DNA from: Nocardioides sp. CER19
GTDB lineage: Bacteria; Actinomycetota; Actinomycetes; Propionibacteriales; Nocardioidaceae
Assembly: GCF_029846275.1 (NCBI RefSeq)
Contig: NZ_JARVWS010000001.1
Location: 868,001-932,000 of the forward strand
Direction: 5' to 3'
Length of the DNA: 64,000 bases
This document shows positions 35,000 through 43,605 of this stretch, one piece after another. Positions within the stretch are counted from its first letter, which is position 1, and every line of letters starts with the position of its first letter. The notes below the pieces were generated by a model. The model made no database searches and was not told the origin of the DNA. It saw only the letters and a program-made list of their open reading frames with translations. The position numbers and the translations under genes were made by a program.

Positions 35000-35620
35000 G
35001 AAGGCCTCCGGGCCGTCGGAGACGGTGAACACGTAGGGCTCGTCGGGCAGAAGGACGACGTCCGGACGGGTCGCCTCGATCTCCTCGACAGTCGTGTGGG
35101 GATAGCGGTCGGCGGAGCCGCCGAAGGCGTTGGCCCATCCCAGCCGGCGCAGCAGGTCGCCGGTGAACGTGTCGCTGCCGACGACCATCCAGGGATCGCG
35201 CCAGATCGGTACGGCGACCCGCCGGGTCACCGGCGGCAGCGGTCGGCACCACAGCTCCCGGGCGCGCGCCAGCCAGTCCGGGCGTCGCCAGCCGAGGACG
35301 TCGTCGAAGAGCCGCTCGTAGGTCGAGACCGCCTGGGGCACGGTCCGGATGTCGGTGACCTCGACGCGGACGCCACCCTTCCCGTCGACTCCGTCGCGGA
35401 GCCGGCGTACGTCGAGCTCGCGGTTCTCCTCCTTGTTGGCGATCACCAGGTCGGGCCGGAGTGCGCGGATGGCCGACAGGTCGGGGTTCTTGGTGCCGCG
35501 AACGCGGGTGACGTCGAGGTCGGCGGGATGCGTGCACCAGTCGGTCGCGCCGACCAGGGACGCACGGGACACCGACGCGAGCGCCTCCGTGATGGAGGGG
35601 ACGAGGCTGACGACCCTCAC
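34916..35620 (-). CDS. BtuF-like metal/cobalamin-binding protein without signal peptide
   Basis: 234 aa. Helical-backbone metal-receptor fold: VVSLVPSITEALA at the start, GATDWCTHP, LRPDLVIANKEENR, and ATRPDVVLLPDEPYVFT. It resembles periplasmic vitamin B12-binding BtuF but lacks an export signal, suggesting a cytoplasmic role. The GTG at 35620 overlaps the icmF stop, so it is made with a B12-dependent mutase. Likely helps cobalamin handling for IcmF; this is inference from coupling. Confidence 0.78.
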   Translation of the reverse strand: MRVVSLVPSITEALASVSRASLVGATDWCTHPADLDVTRVRGTKNPDLSAIRALRPDLVIANKEENRELDVRRLRDGVDGKGGVRVEVTDIRTVPQAVSTYERLFDDVLGWRRPDWLARARELWCRPLPPVTRRVAVPIWRDPWMVVGSDTFTGDLLRRLGWANAFGGSADRYPHTTVEEIEATRPDVVLLPDEPYVFTVSDGPEAFSLPTELVSGRLITWYGPSLVEAADLAR

Positions 35621-38600
35621 ACGTTCCGCCGGTAGGCGCCACCGACCTCGAAGAACGCCTCGGTGATCTGCCCGAGCGTGCAGACGCGGGCGGCGTCCAT
35701 GAGGGCGGCGAACACGTTCTCCTGCGAGGTGGCGGTGGCCTTCAGCCGGGCGAGCGCCTCGTCGGCCTCCGGGCGATGCGTGCTCTGGAACTCCCGCACC
35801 CGGCGCAGCTGCGACTCCTTCTCCGACTCGGTCGCGCGTGCCAGCTCGACGTGGTCGGGCGTGCCGTCGCCGGACTCCTCGCGACGAAACGTGTTGACGC
35901 CGACGATCGGCAGCGACCCGTCGTGCTTGCGCTGCTCGTAGAGCATCGACTCGTCCTGGATCCGGCCGCGCTGGTAGCCGGTCTCCATCGCGCCGAGCAC
36001 CCCGCCGCGCTCCGAGATCCGGTCGAACTCGAGCAGCACCGCCTCCTCCACGAGGTCGGTCAGCTCGTCGATGATGAAGGAGCCCTGCAGCGGGTTCTCG
36101 TTCATCGCGAGACCCCACTCGCGGTTGATGATCAGCTGGATGGCCAGTGCCCGGCGTACGGACTCGGCGCTCGGCGTCGTCACGGCCTCGTCGAACGCGT
36201 TGGTGTGCAGCGACTGCGCGTTGTCGTAGATCGCGCAGAGCGCCTGCAGCGTGGTGCGGATGTCGTTGAAGTCCATCTCCTGCGCGTGCAGGGACCGACC
36301 CGAGGTCTGGATGTGGTACTTCAGCTTCTGCGCGCGCTCGCTGGCGCCGTACTTGTCGCGCATCGCGACGGCCCAGATCCGGCGGCCGACGCGGCCGATG
36401 ACCGAGTACTCCGGGTCCATGCCGTTGGAGAAGAAGAACGACAGGTTCGGGGCGAAGTCGTCGATGTGCATGCCGCGCGCGAGGTAGGCCTCGACGTAGG
36501 TGAACCCGTTGGCGAGGGTGAAGGCGAGCTGGCTGATCGGGTTCGCCCCGGCCTCGGCGATGTGGTAGCCCGAGATCGAGACCGAGTAGAAGTTGCGGAC
36601 CTGCTGCTGGATGAACCACTCCTGGATGTCGGCCATGCAGCGCAGCGAGAACTCGGTGGAGAACAGGCAGGTGTTCTGGCCCTGGTCCTCCTTGAGGATG
36701 TCGGCCTGGACCGTGCCGCGCACGGTCCGCAGCGCCTCGGCCGGGTCGACCCCGCGCTCCCGGGCCTGGTCGATGACGGTGTTGAGGAAGAACGCCAGCA
36801 CCGTCGGCGCGGGCCCGTTGATCGTCATCGAGACGCTGGTCGTGGGCGCGAGCAGGTCGAAGCCGTCGTAGAGCGCCTTCATGTCGTCCAGCGTGGCCAC
36901 GCTGACGCCGGAGGTGCCGACCTTGCCGTAGATGTCGGGCCGCTCGTCAGGGTCGCGGCCGTAGAGCGTGACCGAGTCGAACGCGGTCGAGAGCCGGGTG
37001 GCGGGCTGTCCCTCCGAGAGCAGCTTGAAGCGCCGGTTGGTGCGGAACGGGTCGCCCTCGCCGGCGAACATGCGGGCGGGGTCCTCGTTGGTCCGCTTGT
37101 AGGGGAAGACGCCGGCCGTGAACGGGAAGAACCCCGGGAGGTTCTCGCGGCGCAGGAACGAGACCAGCTCGCCGTGGTCGGTGTAGCGCGGGGTCGCCAC
37201 GCGGGGGACCCGGTTGCCGCTGAGCGAGACGCGTCCCTCGTCCGCGGCGTATGACGCCACGGTGGCCGGCCACTCCTCGAGCTGCCGGGTGAGGTCGTCG
37301 GGGAGCTTGGTCTCGACACGCTCGCTGGCGCTGGCTACCCGCCCGGCGAGCTCCTCGTCCTCCACGAGCTCGCGCGCGACCAGCGCGAACGCTTGCGCCC
37401 GCCGCGCCTTGCCGGCCAGCTCGCCGGTCTCCGCGTGGTAGCCGCGGACGGTGTCGGCGATCTCGGCCAGGTAGCGCACGCGCTCCGGGGGGACGACCGC
37501 GTGCAGCCCGCTGGAGGTCTTGGTCGAGACCGGCGCCAGGACGCCCTCGCCGGCCCGCAGTCCCTTCTCGACGAGGAGCGAGCGGAGCTGCTGGTAGAGC
37601 GCCGTCACGCCGTCATCGTCGAAGCGCGCCGCCGACGTGCCGAAGACCGGCATCTCCTCGGGCGCGACCCCGAACACCTCGCGGTTGCGGACCAGCTGGC
37701 GGCTGACGTCGCGCAGCGCGTCGGCCGCGCCACGCCGCTCGAACTTGTTGATCGCGACGACGTCGGCGAAGTCGAGCATGTCGATCTTCTCCAGCTGCGA
37801 CGCGGCGCCGAACTCGGGCGTCATCACGTAGAGCGAAGCATCGACGAACGGCAGGATCCCGGCGTCGCCCTGGCCGATGCCCGGGGTCTCGACGATGACG
37901 AGGTCGAAGCCGGCCGCCTTCACGACGGCGATGACGTCGGCGAGGTGCTCGGGGATCTCGTGAGCGCCCCGGGTCGCGAGCGACCGGAAGAAGGTCCGGT
38001 CGCCCCCGTCGCTGGTCAGGGAGTTCATCCGGATCCGGTCGCCGAGCAGGGCGCCGCCACCCTTGCGGCGGGTCGGGTCGACCGCGATCACCGCGACCCG
38101 CAGCTTGTCCTGCTGGTCGACGCGGAGGCGGCGTACGAGCTCGTCGGTCAGGGAGGACTTGCCCGAGCCGCCGGTGCCGGTGATGCCGAGGACAGGTACG
38201 CCGGCCTTGCCGCCGGTCGAGCTCGCCGAGAGCCCGTCGCGTACGTCGGCCGGCAGCCGCCCCTGCTCCGCGCCGGTGATCGCCCGGGCGACGGCCACCC
38301 GGTCGCCGGCGAGGATGTCGTCGAGGCCCACCGACCGCTGTGCCCACAGGTCGGCGTCGATGTCGCGGACGACCGAGTTGATCATCCCGACCAGGCCGAG
38401 CCGCTGGCCGTCCTCGGGGGAGAAGATCGTCACGCCGCTCTCGCGCAGCCGGGTGATCTCGTCGTGGACGATGACGCCGCCCCCGCCGCCGACGACCTTG
38501 ACGTGTCCGGCGCCGCGCTCGCGGAGGGACTGGACGAGGTACTCGAAGTACTCGACGTGCCCGCCTTGATAGCTGCTCACCGCGACGGCATGGGCGTCCT

Positions 38601-38778
38601 CCTCGATGGCGGCGTCGACGACCTCCTGGACCGAGCGGTTGTGCCCGAGGTGGATCACCTCGCAGCCCTGGGACTGGAAGATCCGCCGCATGATGTTGAT
38701 CGAGGCGTCGTGGCCGTCGAACAGGCTCGACGCCGTGACGAGGCGGACGTGGTGCTGGGGGGTGTACAGCTCGGGCAC
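35617..38778 (-). CDS. icmF: Fused isobutyryl-CoA mutase IcmF (B12 domain, G-protein chaperone, mutase)
   Basis: 1053 aa. B12-binding domain (about 10-140) with the DxH of LFDGHDAS (21, 23). MeaI-like GTPase with P-loop GITGTGGSGKS (198-208), which loads and protects cobalamin. The TIM-barrel mutase (about 530-1040) has NGPAPTVLAFFLNTVIDQ, STEFSLRCMADIQEW and YSVSISGYHI. Interconverts isobutyryl- and n-butyryl-CoA (possibly pivalyl-CoA). The linker holds RVASASERVET, encoded by a degenerate REP-like copy (37309-37340). A MarR regulator and palindromic operator lie upstream. Confidence 0.93.
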   Translation of the reverse strand: MPELYTPQHHVRLVTASSLFDGHDASINIMRRIFQSQGCEVIHLGHNRSVQEVVDAAIEEDAHAVAVSSYQGGHVEYFEYLVQSLRERGAGHVKVVGGGGGVIVHDEITRLRESGVTIFSPEDGQRLGLVGMINSVVRDIDADLWAQRSVGLDDILAGDRVAVARAITGAEQGRLPADVRDGLSASSTGGKAGVPVLGITGTGGSGKSSLTDELVRRLRVDQQDKLRVAVIAVDPTRRKGGGALLGDRIRMNSLTSDGGDRTFFRSLATRGAHEIPEHLADVIAVVKAAGFDLVIVETPGIGQGDAGILPFVDASLYVMTPEFGAASQLEKIDMLDFADVVAINKFERRGAADALRDVSRQLVRNREVFGVAPEEMPVFGTSAARFDDDGVTALYQQLRSLLVEKGLRAGEGVLAPVSTKTSSGLHAVVPPERVRYLAEIADTVRGYHAETGELAGKARRAQAFALVARELVEDEELAGRVASASERVETKLPDDLTRQLEEWPATVASYAADEGRVSLSGNRVPRVATPRYTDHGELVSFLRRENLPGFFPFTAGVFPYKRTNEDPARMFAGEGDPFRTNRRFKLLSEGQPATRLSTAFDSVTLYGRDPDERPDIYGKVGTSGVSVATLDDMKALYDGFDLLAPTTSVSMTINGPAPTVLAFFLNTVIDQARERGVDPAEALRTVRGTVQADILKEDQGQNTCLFSTEFSLRCMADIQEWFIQQQVRNFYSVSISGYHIAEAGANPISQLAFTLANGFTYVEAYLARGMHIDDFAPNLSFFFSNGMDPEYSVIGRVGRRIWAVAMRDKYGASERAQKLKYHIQTSGRSLHAQEMDFNDIRTTLQALCAIYDNAQSLHTNAFDEAVTTPSAESVRRALAIQLIINREWGLAMNENPLQGSFIIDELTDLVEEAVLLEFDRISERGGVLGAMETGYQRGRIQDESMLYEQRKHDGSLPIVGVNTFRREESGDGTPDHVELARATESEKESQLRRVREFQSTHRPEADEALARLKATATSQENVFAALMDAARVCTLGQITEAFFEVGGAYRRNV
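37309..37340 (-). repeat. Degenerate REP-like copy translated inside icmF
   Basis: 32 bases, 29 identical to the right half of the element at 32513-32551 (reverse orientation). It encodes RVASASERVET in the linker between the G-protein and mutase domains, the same frame as RVASASERIET in the 32.3-kb gene. Confidence 0.65.
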
Positions 38779-38795
38779 GGGCGCGTCTCCAGAAA

Positions 38796-38835
38796 GCTTG
38801 GATGTCCTACCAATGAGATGGTAGGACGTCCAAGC
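38796..38835. promoter_or_regulatory. 17-bp inverted repeat upstream of icmF (likely MarR operator)
   Basis: Arms GCTTGGATGTCCTACCA (38796-38812) and its complement with one mismatch (38819-38835), 6-nt spacer. It lies 18 bp before the icmF start and just after the MarR gene end, so the MarR product is the natural candidate ligand-responsive repressor. Confidence 0.65.
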
Positions 38836-38867
38836 AATCGAGGCCAGCCGGAAGGTGAGGCCGAGCG

Positions 38868-39374
38868 TCAGGCGCCCGGGACCACGTGGTCGCCGGCCCC
38901 GGCGCGCAGGACGCCGAGCAGGTCGGTCAGCCGCACGAGCTGGGTGTCGTCGAGACCCGGCTGCGCGAACACCTCGCCGTTGAGCGCGTCGGTGGCCTTC
39001 TCGACCACTGCCCGGCCGGTGTCAGTGATCGCGCAGAGGACGACCCGCTTGTCGGTCTCACCGCGGGAGCGTCGTACGAAGCCCTGCTTCTCGAGCCGGT
39101 CGACGGCCGAGGTGACCGATGTCGGGTGCACCTGGAGGAGCGACCCGAGCCGGGTCATCGGGAGTGCGCCGAACTTGGTGAACGCGAGCAGCCGGAGGAT
39201 CTCGTAGCGCGCGAAGGTCAGGTCGTGCGGCCGCAGCGCCGCATCGATCCGCTCCATCAGCAGCTGGTGCACCCGCACGATCGAGGTGACCATCGCCATC
39301 CCGGGGGCGGCGTCGTCCCAGCCGTGCGCCACCCACTGGCGACGGGCCTCGCGGATCGGGTCGAGCTGCGGCAT
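38868..39374 (-). CDS. MarR-family transcriptional regulator
   Basis: 168 aa. Winged helix: RYEILRLLAFTKFGALPMTR, LGSLLQVHPTSVTSAVDRLE, KQGFVRRSRGETDKRVVLCAITDTGR (the beta-wing). The ATG at 39374 is selected by TAGAGT 7 nt upstream (leaderless); a start 3 codons earlier has no signal. Same strand as icmF, 89 bp upstream of it, with an inverted-repeat operator in the gap: probable repressor of icmF and the BtuF-like gene, responding to an acyl-CoA or carboxylate. Confidence 0.87.
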   Translation of the reverse strand: MPQLDPIREARRQWVAHGWDDAAPGMAMVTSIVRVHQLLMERIDAALRPHDLTFARYEILRLLAFTKFGALPMTRLGSLLQVHPTSVTSAVDRLEKQGFVRRSRGETDKRVVLCAITDTGRAVVEKATDALNGEVFAQPGLDDTQLVRLTDLLGVLRAGAGDHVVPGA

Positions 39375-39381
39375 GATCCGC

Positions 39382-39387
39382 ACTCTA
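39382..39387 (-). promoter_or_regulatory. -10 hexamer for leaderless marR-type gene
   Basis: TAGAGT on the minus strand with a 7-nt spacer to the ATG at 39374. Confidence 0.5.
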
Positions 39388-39443
39388 GGGCGATCGGCGC
39401 CCGACCGAGCCGACCGTCCATGGTCGGCCGTCGCGACGACGCG

Positions 39444-39893
39444 TCAGCCGACCCCGCCCCAGACCGCCTGCGCGCCGGCGTCGGCGGCGCGCACGAGCAC
39501 GACGGTCGCGACGACCGCGATCCCGATCGACACGACACCCGCGGGGATCCGGACGACCAGGCCCAGCGGCGACCAACGGCCGATCACCCACTGCCCGAGA
39601 CCGACGACGGCGAGCGCGATCGTCCACGGCAGGATCTGGTCGGCGAGCTCGGCGTGTCGGTCGATGAGCGGGTTGCTGCCGCCGAGCGACTCCTCGAGGT
39701 GCTCGCCGGCGTTCGTCGTGATCGGCACGAGGACGACGACGGCGAGGCACAGCAGCGGCGTCACGACGCTGAGCCGGCGCGCCGCCGCCGGCCACACGGC
39801 GTGGAGGACGACGGCGAGCGCCGCGAGCGGCAGCAGCACCACGACGGCATGGACGAGGAGGGCATGGGCGGGCAGACCGTTGATGGTCGTCAT
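39444..39893 (-). CDS. DUF2231 four-helix membrane protein
   Basis: 149 aa beginning MTTINGLPAHALLVHAVVVL; the conserved LPAHxLLVHxxVVLLP opening is diagnostic of DUF2231. Four transmembrane helices. The function of the family is unknown; the conserved His pair suggests heme or metal. Its promoter appears to be an ECF sigma promoter divergent from and matched to that of the sigma factor gene, placing it in that regulon. The ATG at 39893 fits the conserved start better than one at 39929. Confidence 0.8.
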   Translation of the reverse strand: MTTINGLPAHALLVHAVVVLLPLAALAVVLHAVWPAAARRLSVVTPLLCLAVVVLVPITTNAGEHLEESLGGSNPLIDRHAELADQILPWTIALAVVGLGQWVIGRWSPLGLVVRIPAGVVSIGIAVVATVVLVRAADAGAQAVWGGVG

Positions 39894-39907
39894 GGCTGGA
39901 AGAACGA

Positions 39908-39957
39908 GTCGACATGCGATCCGGTTCACCTGAACCCTGCGGCATGCTGTCTCGTGT
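39908..39957. promoter_or_regulatory. Divergent ECF promoters sharing a palindromic -35
   Basis: GGTTCACCTGAACC (39923-39936) gives TGAACC -35 elements on both strands. Each is followed by exactly 14 nt and then CTCGT: CTCGTGT (39951-39957, plus) toward the sigma gene, and CTCGTTC on the minus strand toward DUF2231. This is the geometry of ECF promoters, probably recognised by the adjacent sigma factor. Confidence 0.65.
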
Positions 39958-39970
39958 CAGAGGGGTGTCC

Positions 39971-40471
39971 ATGGCCGACCCGGAAGCGATGCAGCAGCTG
40001 CACCAGGCCCACGCTGCCGCCCTGTGGGGTTATGCGCTGCGCCTGACGGGCGACCGCGCGCAGGCCGAGGACGTCGTCCAGGAGACCTTGCTGCGGGCCT
40101 GGCGGCACGACGTCACCGACGATGAGCAGGGCTCGGCGCGGGCCTGGCTGTTCACCGTGGCTCGCAACCTCGTCGTCGACGAGGCGCGGAGCGCGCGGCA
40201 CCGGCACGAGGCGGCGACCGACGAGCTGCCCGAGCGCCCCGGGGCCGACGAGGTGGACCGTCTCTTCGACTCGCTCGTCGTCACGGACGCGCTGCGCTCG
40301 ATCGGCGAGGACCACCGCGACGTCGTCGTGAAGGCCTACTTCGGCCGGCTGACCACCGCGGAGATCGCCGCGGAGCTGGGCATCCCGCCGGGCACGGTGA
40401 AGTCCCGGCTGCACTACGGGTTGCGGGCCTTGAGGCTCGCCCTCCAGGAGAGAGGGGTGGTGACCCGATGA
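39971..40471 (+). CDS. ECF sigma factor (SigL/SigK-like)
   Basis: 166 aa. Region 2: LHQAHAAALWGYALRLTGDR, AEDVVQETLLRAWRH, ARAWLFTVARNLVVDEARS; region 4: SIGEDHRDVVVKAYFGRLTT, AEIAAELGIPPGTVKSRLHY. No extra C-terminal domain. The ATG at 39971 is preceded by AGAGGGGTG. The stop overlaps the anti-sigma gene (ATGA), and an autoregulatory TGAACC promoter lies upstream. M. tuberculosis SigL/RslA is the closest arrangement. Confidence 0.88.
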   Translation: MADPEAMQQLHQAHAAALWGYALRLTGDRAQAEDVVQETLLRAWRHDVTDDEQGSARAWLFTVARNLVVDEARSARHRHEAATDELPERPGADEVDRLFDSLVVTDALRSIGEDHRDVVVKAYFGRLTTAEIAAELGIPPGTVKSRLHYGLRALRLALQERGVVTR

Positions 40472-41181
40472 TCGCCGGTCACGAGCGGTACGCCGACTGG
40501 GACGGTGCCTACGTCCTCGGGGCGCTGACCGCTGCCGAGCGGGAGGAGTACGAGCGGCATCTCGCCCAGTGCCCCGACTGCACCCGCGAGGTCGCCGAGC
40601 TGCTGCCGCTGCCCGGCCTGCTCGGGCGCGTCGACGACGCCGACCGCGAGGCGCTCCTCGCCGGGGCGGCACCGGCCGCGCCCCCCGCGGGCCTCGAGGA
40701 GCGGCTGCTCGACGCCGCGCGCGCCGAGTCGGAGACGACGCCGTCGCTGCCGTGGTGGCGCCGGACGCGCACGCAGATCGGCGTCGGACTGGCCGCCGCC
40801 GCGGCGACCGTGCTGGCGGTCGTCGTACCGCTGGCGATCCGGGACGAGCCGACGGCTCCGCAGACCTCCAGCGTCACGCTGCAGCAGAACGTGGCGAACC
40901 CCTTGTCGGCGACGGTCGCGCTGACCAGCACCGACTGGGGCACGCGCATCGACATGACCTGTACCTACGCCGACTGGGGCGAGGGACCGGAGCGGCAACG
41001 CGCTTACGGGCTCTACGTCATCGACCACCAGGGTCAGGAGCACCAGGTCTCGACCTGGCTCGCCGGACCTGGCGAGACCGCCCACACGACGGGCTCCATC
41101 GACCTCGCCGTCGACAAGCTGCGCTCGGTGGAGGTGCGCGCCGCGGACGGCAAGACGGTGCTGCTGTCGGCTGACATCTGA
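40468..41181 (+). CDS. Zinc-binding anti-sigma factor (RskA/RslA type)
   Basis: 237 aa. N-terminal ZAS domain with HLAQCPDC (His31, Cys35, Cys38), a central transmembrane helix (IGVGLAAAAATVLAVVVPLA, about 107-126) and an extracytoplasmic RskA-like domain (about 130-237). Sequesters the coupled sigma factor at the membrane and releases it on an external or redox signal. ATGA overlap with the sigma gene. Followed by an 84-bp palindrome. Confidence 0.88.
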   Translation: MIAGHERYADWDGAYVLGALTAAEREEYERHLAQCPDCTREVAELLPLPGLLGRVDDADREALLAGAAPAAPPAGLEERLLDAARAESETTPSLPWWRRTRTQIGVGLAAAAATVLAVVVPLAIRDEPTAPQTSSVTLQQNVANPLSATVALTSTDWGTRIDMTCTYADWGEGPERQRAYGLYVIDHQGQEHQVSTWLAGPGETAHTTGSIDLAVDKLRSVEVRAADGKTVLLSADI

Positions 41182-41200
41182 GGCCGGCGGGGATCGTTGG

Positions 41201-41284
41201 TTCATCGAGGTATGCAGGGAAACGCGCACTTCCCGTGCGGAGCTCCGCGTGGGGAGTGCGCATTCGTCTGCATACCTCGATGAA
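41201..41284. repeat. 84-bp spacerless imperfect palindrome between convergent genes
   Basis: Arms of 42 bp match at 35 positions with no loop. The outer 17 bp (TTCATCGAGGTATGCAG) and the centre (GCGGAGCTCCGC) are perfect. It lies between the anti-sigma gene and the acyl-CoA ligase gene. It may serve as a terminator or be a mobile palindromic element. Confidence 0.75.
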
Positions 41285-41310
41285 CAGTCAGCCCCAGCCC
41301 GGCGGACCCG

Positions 41311-42915
41311 TCACGAACCCGCGTCGTCCTGCCCCGCCAGCCCGGCGTGCTCGTCGCGCAGCTGCCGCTTGAGGATCTTGCCGGAGGGGTTCTTGGGCAG
41401 CGCGTCGGCGACGACGACGTACTTGGGTGCCTTGTAGCCGGCCAGCACCCGGCGGGCGTGGGCCATGACGCCGTCGGCGGTCAGCGTGACGCCGGGCTTC
41501 GGGACGACGACCGCGGCGACGGCCTCCACCCAGCGTGGGTGGGAGACGCCGAAGACCGCGACCTCGGCGACGCCGTCGAGGGTGAAGATCGCCTCCTCGA
41601 CCTCGCGGGAGGCGACGTTCTCGCCGCCGGTCTTGATCATGTCCTTCTTGCGGTCGACGACGTAGAGGTGGCCGTCCTCGGTCAGGTAGCCGAGGTCGCC
41701 GGAGTGGAACCAGCCGTTGCGGAAGGCGTCGGCAGTCTTGTCCGGCTGGTCGTGGTAGCCGAGCGTGGCGTGCGGTGAGCGGTGCACGATCTCGCCGACC
41801 ACGCCGGGGGCGACCGGCTGGTCCTGGTCGTCGACGATGCGCGTCTCGACGTTGAGGGCGGCCCGCCCGGCCGAGCCGGCGTGCGACAGCTGCTCGCCCG
41901 GGCCGAGGATCGTGGCGAGCGGCGCCATCTCGGTCTGGCCGTAGAAGTTCCAGAGGTCGACGTCGGGCAGCCGGGTCCGCAGCTCCTCGAGCACGGCCAC
42001 GGGCATCGCCGAAGCGCCGTAGTAGCCCTTCTTGAGGGTCGAGAGGTCGGCGGTGTCGAAGTCGGGACAGCGCAGCAGCCCGATCCAGACCGTCGGGGGT
42101 GCGAAGTACTTGGTGACGCCGTGCTCGCCGATCGCCCGCAGCACGGCCGACGGCTCCGGGCCCCGCAGGATGACGCTGGTGGCGCCGAGGTAGACGTCGA
42201 CGCCGAGGAAGCAGTCGAGCTGCGCGCAGTGGTAGAGCGGCAGCGTGTGCAGCTCGACGTCGTCGGCGCTCATGTTGCCGTCGACGATGCAGGAGACGTA
42301 CTGCCACATCAGCGCACGCGACGTGAGCAGCGCACCCTTGGGTCGCGACTCGGTGCCGGAGGTGAACATCATCCGGACAGGGTCGTCGTCGGCCACGGCG
42401 ACGTACGGCGCCGGCCCGGCGTGGTCGAACCACGTCTGCGCGTCCCCCCAGCCGGCGGGGATCGGCTCGCCGCCCAGCCGGACCGCGAGCTTCGCCGCCA
42501 CCGTCCCGGCCGACGCCGCGAGCGCCTTGTCGGCGACCGGGACCAGTGCGTCCTCGACGACGAACGCCTTGGCCGAGGAGTGGTCGAGGATGAAGGCGAT
42601 CTCGTCGGCGCCGAGCATGAAGTTGATCGGCACCAGCACGACGCCGACCCGGGCCGCGGCGAAGTCGAGCACCGCGAACTGCCAGCAGTTGTGGCACAGC
42701 AGGGCCAGCCGGTCGCCCTTCCCCAGCCCGGCCTCGGCGATGGCCGCGGCGGTGCCGTCCACCACCGCCTCGAGCTCCGCGAACGTCAGCCGGGTGGCCT
42801 GCCCCGAGCCGGTCGAGGCGTCCACGATCGCCAGCTTGTCCGGCAGCCGCTGGGCGGTGCGCCGCGGCAGGTCGCCGAGCGCGTGCTGGCGGGCGGTGTC
42901 GATGTCGGCGGTCAT
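41311..42915 (-). CDS. Acyl-CoA synthetase (AMP-forming, FadD-like)
   Basis: 534 aa ANL enzyme. P-loop MMFTSGTESRPKGALLTSRA (about 169-188), WNFYGQTE (A5), GWFHSGDLGYL (about 408-418), DRKKDMIKTGGENV and the catalytic Lys region NPSGKILKRQL. Activates a carboxylic acid to its CoA thioester. Substrate not readable; the fold lacks a membrane segment. Monocistronic, ending beside the 84-bp palindrome. Context (IcmF, crotonases) suggests acyl or aromatic acid catabolism. Confidence 0.88.
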   Translation of the reverse strand: MTADIDTARQHALGDLPRRTAQRLPDKLAIVDASTGSGQATRLTFAELEAVVDGTAAAIAEAGLGKGDRLALLCHNCWQFAVLDFAAARVGVVLVPINFMLGADEIAFILDHSSAKAFVVEDALVPVADKALAASAGTVAAKLAVRLGGEPIPAGWGDAQTWFDHAGPAPYVAVADDDPVRMMFTSGTESRPKGALLTSRALMWQYVSCIVDGNMSADDVELHTLPLYHCAQLDCFLGVDVYLGATSVILRGPEPSAVLRAIGEHGVTKYFAPPTVWIGLLRCPDFDTADLSTLKKGYYGASAMPVAVLEELRTRLPDVDLWNFYGQTEMAPLATILGPGEQLSHAGSAGRAALNVETRIVDDQDQPVAPGVVGEIVHRSPHATLGYHDQPDKTADAFRNGWFHSGDLGYLTEDGHLYVVDRKKDMIKTGGENVASREVEEAIFTLDGVAEVAVFGVSHPRWVEAVAAVVVPKPGVTLTADGVMAHARRVLAGYKAPKYVVVADALPKNPSGKILKRQLRDEHAGLAGQDDAGS

Positions 42916-42969
42916 GGGCGCTGCTCCTGCGGTCGTGTGCTCCGGGTCACACGCATGCTAGAGCCACCC

Positions 42970-43605
42970 TCAGCGGGTCAGTCCGGCGTCCCGTGCCACG
43001 ACCACCGCCTGCGCCCGGTCGCGCAGGTCGAGCTTGGCGAAGATGTGGCGCACGTGTGTCTTCACCGTCGCCATGCTGATCACCAGGTCGGCCGCGATCT
43101 CGGTGTTGGAGCGCCCGGCGCCGATCCGGGCGAGGACCTCGCGTTCGCGGTCGCTGAGCTCGGCGAGCCCGGGCACCATCGTCGGCGAGACCGGCGGGTG
43201 GGCGGCGAAGTGGCCCATCATCCGGGCCAGCACCTCGGACGCGACGACGGGCTCGCCGGCCGCGGCGCGGCGTACGGCCTCGACCAGGCCGTCCGACGTC
43301 ACGTCCTTCAGCAGGAACCCGACCGCGCCGGCGCGGAGCACCTCGGCGACGTCCTCGTCGCTGTCGAACGTCGTCAGTGCGATCACCTTGGTCGCGTCCG
43401 CGACGCGAGCCGTCGCCGCCACGCCGCCCATGCCGGGCATGCGCAGATCCATGAGCACCACGTCGGGGCGCAGGTCGGCCACGGCCGACACTGCGCTCTC
43501 GCCGTCGACGGCCTCCCCGACCACCTCGATGCCGCCGAGCTCGAGCAGCAGCCGGAGACCCTGGCGGACCAACGCCTGGTCGTCGACGACCAGCACGCGC
43601 GTCAT
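42970..43605 (-). CDS. NarL/LuxR-type response regulator
   Basis: 211 aa. Receiver with DD at 8-9, phosphorylated Asp in VVLMDLRMPG (about 53) and K in FLLKDV; LuxR-type HTH LSDREREVLARIGAGRSNTE then IAADLVISMATVKTHVRHIF. The start overlaps the stop of the sensor kinase (ATGA), so the pair is co-made. A 20-bp palindrome between the kinase and the divergent membrane gene is a candidate binding site. Confidence 0.92.
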   Translation of the reverse strand: MTRVLVVDDQALVRQGLRLLLELGGIEVVGEAVDGESAVSAVADLRPDVVLMDLRMPGMGGVAATARVADATKVIALTTFDSDEDVAEVLRAGAVGFLLKDVTSDGLVEAVRRAAAGEPVVASEVLARMMGHFAAHPPVSPTMVPGLAELSDREREVLARIGAGRSNTEIAADLVISMATVKTHVRHIFAKLDLRDRAQAVVVARDAGLTR

